NCBI GenBank assembly: GCA_900314655.1
Contig: OMWC01000012.1
Coordinates: 1-64,000 of the forward strand
Source: an uncultured Prevotellaceae bacterium
Lineage (GTDB): Bacteria > Bacteroidota > Bacteroidia > Bacteroidales > Bacteroidaceae
Direction: 5' to 3'
DNA: 64,000 nt
Shown here one piece after another: positions 16,265 through 24,704 of the stretch; positions within the stretch are counted from its first letter, which is position 1; the number at the start of each line of letters is the position of its first letter. The position numbers and the translations under genes are program-made. The notes below the pieces were generated by a model. The model was given only the letters and a program-made list of their open reading frames with translations. It ran no database searches and was not told the origin of the DNA.

Positions 16265-18177
16265 CAGAATTCCAGTATCATCGTCTGGCGAGGGCGCAGT
16301 TTGATATCCTTTTGCAGACTGACTGTGCGGCCCGTTGTGATGTCAACGGCCTCGGTCTGGTTCTCTATGAGTTCGGCATAGCGGGCTATCTCTAAGGTGG
16401 CGGGCTTGCTGGTTCCGTTGAGAATCGTCACCACGTTGTTGCGGTGCCAGCTGCGTGCCACCACGTAGATACCATTGTAAGGTATGAATTGCTTCATCAT
16501 GCCGCGGATGATGGTTTCGTTGCCGTTGCGCCAGTGCAGGATGTTGGAAAGCCACCGGAACATGGCATTCTCTGCCTTGGTCCGTCCTTCTGCCGTGAAA
16601 CAGTTCTTCTTATCGCCGGGGAATCCGCCGGGGAAGTCTTTCCTGACGTTGCCGTCGGTCACTTCCTTCGTACCGTTCATCAGTATTTCCGTGCCATAAT
16701 AGAGCTGCGGAATACGCTTCACGGTGAGCAGCAGGGCCAGGGCTTGCTTCAGGGCCAGCGTGTCCTTGCCGTTGCCGAGGAAGCGATCGGTGTCGTGATT
16801 GTCGATGAAGGCCATCACGTTGTTGGGATTCTCGTAGAGATAATCATATACAAAACTGTTGTAGAGACGGTTCAGTCCGTTCCACCACGGGTCGGTCTCT
16901 TCGTTCTTAGCCTGCGAGAGCTTGTCGAAGAAAGAGAAGTCCATGACCGTCTTCAAATATGAGTTCTCCTTCGACAGCTTTGAATCTTTCTGCCACGCAG
17001 CGGTATAGGCAGGCTCGGTGACCCACGTCTCACCCACCACATTGAAGTTGGGATACTCTTCGTCGAGGGTTTTCATCCAGCGGGCCATACCCTTGGCGTC
17101 GGCGTAGGGATAGGTATCCATGCGAATGCCATCGATGCCCACGGTCTCAATCCACCAGATGGAGTTCTGGATAAGATAGGTCATCACGTGCGGATTACGC
17201 TGGTTCAGGTCGGGCATGGTGGGCACAAACCAACCATCTACCGTCTCCTTCAGGTCAACATCCGAGGCATAGGGGTCTTTCACGGGTGTCAGTTTGTAAC
17301 TGGTCTGCTGAAACTTCGTTCCGCGCGGGTCGCTGTTGAAATGGGCCTTGTCCTTGCCCTCGAGCCATTCATACAGGTTGAACCAGTCTTTCGAAGGACG
17401 GTCTTTCACCCAGGGATGTTCGAAACCGCAATGGTTGAAAATCATATCCATCACGATTTTCAGGCCTTTGGCGTGTGCTTCGTCGGCCAGCTGACGGTAT
17501 TCCCGGTTGGTGCCGAAGCGCGGATCCACGCGGTAGTAGTCGGTGGTGGCATAGCCGTGATAGGTGCTGTAGCCAGCTTCATTGTCGGGACTGTTGTTCT
17601 CCAGTACGGGTGTGAACCAGAGGGCCGTTACGCCGAGTTCATTGAAGTAGTCGAGATGCTGACGGATGCCTTCCAGGTCGCCGCCGTGGCGGAGTGAAGG
17701 TTGCTTGCGGTCAACAACATAATTGTTGAGCTCAGCCGACAGTTTCTTCGCGGCTTTCGGCTCGGTATATTTCCCGCTGCTGGCGAATCGGTCGGGCATC
17801 AGCATATAGAGCACGTCGGCGTTGGTGAAGCCCATCCGTTTATCGCCGCTCATTTCGCGCTCTTTCAACAGGTATTTCACTTTCTGCTTGCCTATCTTCA
17901 AGGTCATCTCACCGGCTTTTGCACCTTTGAGATTCAGATAGACCAGCAGATAGTTGGGACTGTCAAGCCGCGCAATACTGTCTATCTGCACATTCGGATA
18001 ATCCAGGCTCACTTCTGCGTCGCGCACGTTCGGTCCATACACCATCAGCTGAAGTGTAGGATTCTTCAGTCCCACATACCAGTCGGTGGGGTCGATGCGC
18101 GTTACTTTCACTTTGGCTGCTGCACTCATAAGTAGAACTACAGATAAAAATGCAATGGTTAGAACTGTCTTCTTCAT
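16264..18177 (-). CDS. susA: Periplasmic neopullulanase/alpha-amylase, GH13 (SusA-like)
   Basis: This 637-residue protein has a signal peptide to about residue 21. An N-terminal beta-sandwich follows (VTRIDPTDWYVGLKNPTLQL) as in SusA and cyclomaltodextrinases, then a GH13 barrel. The four GH13 regions are visible: DMIFNHCG, GIDGIRMDTYPYAD (nucleophile Asp), VVGETWVT (acid/base Glu) and FIDNHDTDRF. In the Sus pathway this periplasmic enzyme cuts imported maltooligosaccharides. It heads away from the GH43 gene. The pullulanase and GH97 genes lie immediately upstream with gaps of 4 and 12 bases, so the order susB-pul-susA forms one operon. The stop codon touches palindromic element R3. Confidence 0.88.
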   Translation of the reverse strand: MKKTVLTIAFLSVVLLMSAAAKVKVTRIDPTDWYVGLKNPTLQLMVYGPNVRDAEVSLDYPNVQIDSIARLDSPNYLLVYLNLKGAKAGEMTLKIGKQKVKYLLKEREMSGDKRMGFTNADVLYMLMPDRFASSGKYTEPKAAKKLSAELNNYVVDRKQPSLRHGGDLEGIRQHLDYFNELGVTALWFTPVLENNSPDNEAGYSTYHGYATTDYYRVDPRFGTNREYRQLADEAHAKGLKIVMDMIFNHCGFEHPWVKDRPSKDWFNLYEWLEGKDKAHFNSDPRGTKFQQTSYKLTPVKDPYASDVDLKETVDGWFVPTMPDLNQRNPHVMTYLIQNSIWWIETVGIDGIRMDTYPYADAKGMARWMKTLDEEYPNFNVVGETWVTEPAYTAAWQKDSKLSKENSYLKTVMDFSFFDKLSQAKNEETDPWWNGLNRLYNSFVYDYLYENPNNVMAFIDNHDTDRFLGNGKDTLALKQALALLLTVKRIPQLYYGTEILMNGTKEVTDGNVRKDFPGGFPGDKKNCFTAEGRTKAENAMFRWLSNILHWRNGNETIIRGMMKQFIPYNGIYVVARSWHRNNVVTILNGTSKPATLEIARYAELIENQTEAVDITTGRTVSLQKDIKLRPRQTMILEF

Positions 18178-18181
18178 ATCG

Positions 18182-20200
18182 TCAATTGTGTAATATTAAT
18201 GCAGATTGTGGAGCAACGGTGACCTTATCGCCCGTGAAATGACGGATGCCCGTCTCGCTGATGCGGCCATCGTCGCAGACCGTTTCGTAACTGTCCATCG
18301 GCAGGGCAACGGTCTGCTGTTTGCGGCTGGCATTCAGCACGACGTAGATGTCCTTCCAGCTGTCACCTCCGGCATGGTCTTTCAGGCGGAAGGCAACAAA
18401 AGCCCCCTCCCGTCCTCCCCCCTGGGGGAGGCTTTCTGCCTCACCGGACTTCCCCCCAAGGGGGGATGAGAGGGGGGCTAAGAATTCCAGATGTTTGCGG
18501 ACAAGGTCGGCACTTCCCAATCGGAAAGCGGGATGGTCTTTGCGGAGTTGAATCAAGTCTTTGTAATACTTGAACACCTGGGGATAACGTTTCAGATTGT
18601 CCCAATCCAGATGGTTGATGCTGTCGGGCGACTCAAAACTATTGTGCACGCCCTTCTTGTCGCGCAGCATTTCCTCACCGCTGAGCATGAAGGGAACACC
18701 CTGCGAAGTGAAGACCGCTGTTTGTGCCAACAGGTCCAAACGTATCAGTTCGTCCATCTGAATACCGGGAATGCTGGCTTTCAGACGGTCCACGAGACAC
18801 ATGTCGTCGTGACAACTCACGTAGCTGATCATCTGCGTGGGTTCAGTGGCCCATGCTTTTTTCGAATAGTTCACCTTCTGCATATCCACCTGCGGATGTG
18901 CTATACAGCCGACAATGCCAAACTTAATGCTCTCTTCCTCACCCTGCAGACCAGCGAGGAAAGCGCCCTTCGTATCATCCGAGAACGGGCCGCGCAATCC
19001 GTCGCGCAGTTCATCCGAGAAAGCAGCGATGCGCGGCAGCATCGGGATATTGGCTTTGCTTGCCAGTTGCTCTGCGGGCAGCGCACACTGTCCGGCACTC
19101 CATCCCTCACCATATATAAAAATGGTGGGGTCTATCTCGTCCACGGCCTTGCGGATGGCGTTCATCGTCTCGATGTCGTGGCAACCCATCAGGTCGAAGC
19201 GGAAGCCGTCGATATGGTATTCGTTGATCCAGTATTTCACCGATTCTATCATGAAACGTCGCATCATGGGCTGCTCCGAGGCCGTCTCGTTGCCGCAGCC
19301 GGAGCCGTTGCTATAAGCAGACCCCTCCCCGGCCTCCCCTATAGGGGAGGAGCTATTACCTTTGTTCGGCGTCTTTCTGTAGTAATAATCAGGGTAGGTC
19401 TTTTGGAAATTCGAGTTCTCTATGTCGTAGGTATGGTTATATACCACGTCGAGGATGACACGGATGCCGGCCTTGTGGAGAGCCTGCACCATTAGCTTGA
19501 ATTCGCGTATGCGGCATGTAGGGTCATAAGGATTGGTGCTATAGGAGCCTTCGGGCACATTATAGTTCACCGGGTCGTAGCCCCAGTTGTATCTATTGTC
19601 CTGCAAACGTGTCTCATTTACTGACCCGAAATCATAACTGGGCAGGATATGCACGGCATTTACCCCCAGGTCTTTCAGATGCCGTATAGCCTTCGGCTCG
19701 GTCAAGGCCAGAAACTTTCCCTTATGCTTAAGCCCTGACGATGCATCGATGGAAAAATCCCGATGATGCATCTCATAGACGACAAGGTCGGCAGGCGATT
19801 TCACCACAGGACGCTTGTCGAGCTCCCATCCTTCGGGATTCGTTTCAGTCAGGTCGGCCACCATGCCATAACTGCTGTTCACGCCGACAGCCTTTGCAAA
19901 AACACCAACTGATTTCTTCCCATCCACCTCAAACCAGTACTTATGGTCCTTCAGGTCCTGATTAACGGTGACGGTCCAAATACCATCCTTGCCCAAACGC
20001 ATCTTGTATTTCTGATTTGGAGCGGCTTCCGTTGACAAGAAACTGGAACCGATTTCCACGCTGACTTTCGCCTTTTTCGGGGCAAACAAACGGAAGGTGG
20101 TCTGTGCCGGAGTGTAAGTCACTTCGTTAAAATCAAACTCCTGAGCCGTCATGTGAGTTGTAGCCATAGCCAGTAGTGCAAAAAAAATGTATTTTTTCAT
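18182..20200 (-). CDS. pulA: Type I pullulanase, GH13, with two in-frame palindromic insertions
   Basis: This 672-residue protein has a signal peptide ending MTAQ, then a CBM48-like domain (residues 25-110), then a barrel carrying YNWGYDPVNYN, the type I pullulanase signature. Other regions are VILDVVYNHTYD, DGFRFDLMGCHD (nucleophile), YGEGWSAG (acid/base) and YVSCHDD. It cleaves alpha-1,6 branches of starch or glycogen fragments in the periplasm. Two GC-rich palindromes sit in frame. One encodes SSSPIGEAGEGSAYS in the loop after YYYRKTPNKGN. The other encodes APLSSPLGGKSGEAESLPQG in the C-terminal sandwich between HLEFL and FVAFRL. Neither destroys the frame or a catalytic motif. Confidence 0.88.
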   Translation of the reverse strand: MKKYIFFALLAMATTHMTAQEFDFNEVTYTPAQTTFRLFAPKKAKVSVEIGSSFLSTEAAPNQKYKMRLGKDGIWTVTVNQDLKDHKYWFEVDGKKSVGVFAKAVGVNSSYGMVADLTETNPEGWELDKRPVVKSPADLVVYEMHHRDFSIDASSGLKHKGKFLALTEPKAIRHLKDLGVNAVHILPSYDFGSVNETRLQDNRYNWGYDPVNYNVPEGSYSTNPYDPTCRIREFKLMVQALHKAGIRVILDVVYNHTYDIENSNFQKTYPDYYYRKTPNKGNSSSPIGEAGEGSAYSNGSGCGNETASEQPMMRRFMIESVKYWINEYHIDGFRFDLMGCHDIETMNAIRKAVDEIDPTIFIYGEGWSAGQCALPAEQLASKANIPMLPRIAAFSDELRDGLRGPFSDDTKGAFLAGLQGEEESIKFGIVGCIAHPQVDMQKVNYSKKAWATEPTQMISYVSCHDDMCLVDRLKASIPGIQMDELIRLDLLAQTAVFTSQGVPFMLSGEEMLRDKKGVHNSFESPDSINHLDWDNLKRYPQVFKYYKDLIQLRKDHPAFRLGSADLVRKHLEFLAPLSSPLGGKSGEAESLPQGGGREGAFVAFRLKDHAGGDSWKDIYVVLNASRKQQTVALPMDSYETVCDDGRISETGIRHFTGDKVTVAPQSALILHN
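18401..18479. repeat. GC-rich palindromic element R4, in frame in the pullulanase gene
   Basis: The 79-base element has outer arms AGCCCCCTC and GAGGGGGGCT and hairpins at 18414-18431 (CCTCCCCC/GGGGGAGG) and 18451-18466 (TCCCCCC-AA-GGGGGGA). It matches R3 in order, spacing and terminal bases. Both are followed by NAGAATTCCAG. Confidence 0.82.
19322..19350. repeat. GC-rich palindromic element R9, in frame in the pullulanase gene
   Basis: CCTCCCCTATAGGGGAGG (19333-19350) is a perfect 18-base palindrome preceded by CCCCTCCCCGG. On the coding strand it encodes SSPIGEAGEG, similar in residue content to the peptides from the other in-gene copies. Confidence 0.7.
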
Positions 20201-20212
20201 GCCTTTACTTTT

Positions 20213-22537
<2,325 letters not shown>

Positions 22538-22575
22538 TCGGCTGCTCTCAGCACAGCTCAAGCAAGCTTGGCTCT

Positions 22576-22591
22576 GCCTTCGTTTGCACGA
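22576..22591. promoter_or_regulatory. Possible degenerate LacI-family operator upstream of susB
   Basis: CGTTTGCAC (about 22582-22590) equals the right half of the strong operator at 27401-27444. The left half (TGCCTTC) matches poorly. The site lies just downstream of the susB -7 box. Confidence 0.3.
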
Positions 22592-22607
22592 AATTTCTCT
22601 TGAGCGC

Positions 22608-22615
22608 AAAGATAA
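22608..22615 (-). promoter_or_regulatory. Promoter -7 element for susB
   Basis: The minus strand reads TATCTTTG, an exact TAnnTTTG. No clear TTTG is seen 19-21 bases upstream, so a regulator may be needed. Confidence 0.45.
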
Positions 22616-22744
22616 GCATTTTTTCTGAAACGGAATGCAGCAGTTACATAATAATTACAAATCCGTTGAGCAATCGATTGCAAACAGTCTGATGAAAGGT
22701 TTATGGGTGATATTTCCCTCACGCACGCGCGCGAAATTTCCGAA

Positions 22745-22797
22745 TTAAGGGTGCACGGCCTTTATACAAAGGCGATGTGGCACCCGTGCACCCTTAA
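22745..22797. repeat. REP-like palindrome upstream of the RAYT gene
   Basis: Perfect 14-base arms TTAAGGGTGCACGG (22745-22758) and CCGTGCACCCTTAA (22784-22797) enclose a second hairpin GCCTTT-ATAC-AAAGGC (22758-22773). Imperfect pairing continues outward (TTTCCGA against TCGAAAA). It lies in the 400-base gap between susB and the transposase gene, about 110 bases before the latter. That is the usual relation of REP elements to their RAYT gene. Confidence 0.72.
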
Positions 22798-22853
22798 ATC
22801 GAAAAAATCCCTTGTAGAAAACTTGCAATATGGTGTCTTCTGCAGAATATATT

Positions 22854-22884
22854 TTTGCCATTCCATAGAAATATTATACCTTTG
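22854..22884 (+). promoter_or_regulatory. Consensus promoter of the RAYT gene
   Basis: TTTG (22854-22857), 19 bases, TACCTTTG (22877-22884). The predicted start of transcription is near 22891. A strong Shine-Dalgarno AAGGAGG (22897-22903) precedes ATG 22906. Confidence 0.72.
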
Positions 22885-22905
22885 CAACTGCAAAACAAGG
22901 AGGCA

Positions 22906-22980
22906 ATGGACAGAGTTGCGTTTGAGAAACAAAAACCGTTTCCAGAGAAAAGAAACCTTCGATGCAGAGGCGCTGTGTAG
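22906..22980 (+). CDS. 24-codon frame overlapping the RAYT gene start (leader or frameshifted N-terminus)
   Basis: The ATG at 22906 has an AAGGAGG three bases upstream, which is rare in this phylum, and a consensus promoter. It encodes MDRVAFEKQKPFPEKRNLRC and stops at 22978-22980. The transposase frame opens at 22962 in a different phase. Either a one- or two-base indel near 22960 has separated the native N-terminus from the rest, or this is a short leader translated ahead of the transposase. A sequencing error is also possible. Confidence 0.45.
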   Translation: MDRVAFEKQKPFPEKRNLRCRGAV

Positions 22981-23924
22981 ATAATGACTACACGGCACGG
23001 CGCATGTATATGATAACGATGGTGACAGAAGGCCGAAAACCGCTTTTTGGCAAGGTTGTGGGGCAAAGCGAAGCCGCAGAACCGTCGGCTGATGCTCCGC
23101 ACATAGAACTGTCACCGTTAGGAAAGGCGGTGGCTGATGTATGGCTGTCGGTTGGTGTTCATCACCCGGAAGTGAAAGTCGTGGGCTTGCAGATGATGCC
23201 TGACCACCTGCACAGCATTCTCTTTGTAAAGGAAAAGATGAAGAAACCGCTGGGGAAGGTGTTGCTGGGCATTAAACAGGCCTGCAATCAGGCGTTCCGT
23301 GAGATAATGCCGACTGAATTGGTTGCTGTGGCACAGCAACACGCAAGACAAAGCCGCGACAACGGGCTGCTGTTCGCAAAAGGCTTTAACGACCAGATAC
23401 TGCTTCGAGAAGGCCAGCTGGAACGCTGGCTCCACTATCTGAAAGACAATCCCAGGCGTCTGCTGATGAAGCGTGAGCATCCCGATCTCTTTCGCGTACA
23501 GCGAGGACTGACATTCGCCGACATGAGTTTCTCAGCCATTGGCAATCGTTTCCTGTTAGAGAGACCACTGAAGTTGCAAATACAATGCTCAAGAAGTATT
23601 ACGGAGACAGAGTTGCAGGTGAAACTTGACTCCTGTCTTCATGCAGCCCGGCAAGGAGCCGTGCTGGTGTCGCCAGCCATATCAAAAGGCGAGAAAGCCA
23701 TCATGCGAGCAGCCTTTGAGGAAGGGCTACCGCTGATTTATTTACAGGAAAATGGTTTCACCGACTTGGCAAAACCTGGCGGCAAGCGGATGGATGCCTG
23801 TGCCAGCGGCCAGTTGCTGATTCTCGCCCCTTGGGAACATCATAACGAAAAGTTTATAATCAAGAGAGGCCAGTGCTTAGCTCTCAACGACATGGCTCGC
23901 CTCATCTGCTCAAAGCCCAGATAA
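22962..23924 (+). CDS. REP-associated tyrosine (Y1/HUH) transposase-like protein with extra C-terminal domain
   Basis: The first 170 of 320 residues carry the Y1 transposase layout. RRMYMITMVTEGRKPLFGKV is the entry strand. MMPDHLHSILFV at about 79-90 holds the HUH-type metal-binding pair His82/His84. LLREGQLERWLHYLKDNPRR carries a candidate catalytic Tyr. This group nicks single-stranded DNA at palindromes. The last 130 residues (GAVLVSPAISKGEKAIMRAA, ENGFTDLAKPGGKRMDACAS, LLILAPWEHHNEKFIIKRGQ) form a separate alpha/beta domain that resembles DprA/SLOG-like Rossmann folds; this is inference. The gene splits the alpha-glucan region between susB and the carbonic anhydrase gene. The start is uncertain because of the overlapping 22906 frame. 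Confidence 0.75.
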   Translation: MQRRCVDNDYTARRMYMITMVTEGRKPLFGKVVGQSEAAEPSADAPHIELSPLGKAVADVWLSVGVHHPEVKVVGLQMMPDHLHSILFVKEKMKKPLGKVLLGIKQACNQAFREIMPTELVAVAQQHARQSRDNGLLFAKGFNDQILLREGQLERWLHYLKDNPRRLLMKREHPDLFRVQRGLTFADMSFSAIGNRFLLERPLKLQIQCSRSITETELQVKLDSCLHAARQGAVLVSPAISKGEKAIMRAAFEEGLPLIYLQENGFTDLAKPGGKRMDACASGQLLILAPWEHHNEKFIIKRGQCLALNDMARLICSKPR

Positions 23925-24048
23925 ACCCGTTGAGTATTTCGTCGTGGCACGACGAAAAAATGTGGAGACCACACAAAAGCCTCCATAACATGCACCTAAT
24001 CCAAAAGACCGGTATTGCAGAACATCAAATCTCAAGTTTGTCAGTTCA

Positions 24049-24597
24049 TCATCCAACTGTCATCTCTTCCAATGCGCCCGTTTCTGAGTCAATGATAAAA
24101 CCCCGGACCACGATATCCTTCGGAACGAGCGGATGCGTCTTGATAGTCTCAACGGTCTTGCGTACCGATTCGGGCGTATCTTTGAATCCCTCCAGCCAAT
24201 GATGCAGGTTAATGCCGCATTTCTGGATTGTGCTGAGGGTTTCATCGGTCACGCCGCGGGCTATCATTTCATGATGGAAATGATCGAAACTCATGTGGCA
24301 GGCTCCGCAATGAGAGTGTGCCACCACCATGATTTCCTGAACGCCCAACTCGTAGATGGCTACTATCAGGCTTCGCATGGCTGAATCGAAGGCCGAAATC
24401 ACCAGCCCACCGGCGTTCTTGATAATCTTGGCATCACCGTTCTTTAGGCCCAGGGCAGCCGGGAGCAGTTCCGTCAATCGGGTATCCATACACGAGAGTA
24501 CAGCCAGTTTCTTGTCCGGGTACTTATCCGTCAGATATTTCTCGTAGCCTTTTGATTCTACGAAACTCTTGTTATAGTCAATAATTTGGTCTATCAT
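24049..24597 (-). CDS. Beta-class carbonic anhydrase
   Basis: ATG at 24597 is preferred over the GTG one codon earlier. The protein of 182 residues interconverts carbon dioxide and bicarbonate in the cytoplasm. Zinc ligands and the Asp-Arg dyad are visible: LSCMDTRL (Cys, Asp, Arg) at about 36-43 and AHSHCGACHM (His, Cys) near 96-105. KNAGGLVISAFDSAMRSL is the conserved middle block. The length and the HSHCGAC form suit the shorter bacterial beta-CA group. It stands alone between the RAYT gene and malQ and has no evident link to glycan metabolism. Confidence 0.88.
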   Translation of the reverse strand: MIDQIIDYNKSFVESKGYEKYLTDKYPDKKLAVLSCMDTRLTELLPAALGLKNGDAKIIKNAGGLVISAFDSAMRSLIVAIYELGVQEIMVVAHSHCGACHMSFDHFHHEMIARGVTDETLSTIQKCGINLHHWLEGFKDTPESVRKTVETIKTHPLVPKDIVVRGFIIDSETGALEEMTVG

Positions 24598-24648
24598 CAC
24601 AAAAAAAATTTAAATCTAAAGGCGAGGAAGCAATAGATGTTTAGCATT

Positions 24649-24678
24649 TCCGCTATCCCCTTCCCTGGGGATTGCGGA
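24649..24678. terminator. Possible hairpin between malQ and carbonic anhydrase genes
   Basis: TCCGC (24649-24653) pairs with GCGGA (24674-24678), and ATCCCC (24655-24660) pairs with GGGGAT (24667-24672), around loop TTCCCT with one mismatch. There is no clear U-run on the minus strand, so terminator function is uncertain. Confidence 0.35.
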
Positions 24679-24704
24679 GTTTTGTCAACAAAAGTAGGAT
24701 ATTA

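Noticed and set aside
18491..19495. Plus-strand frame of 334 codons
   Set aside because: Antisense shadow of the pullulanase gene; it has no export signal and no conserved blocks.
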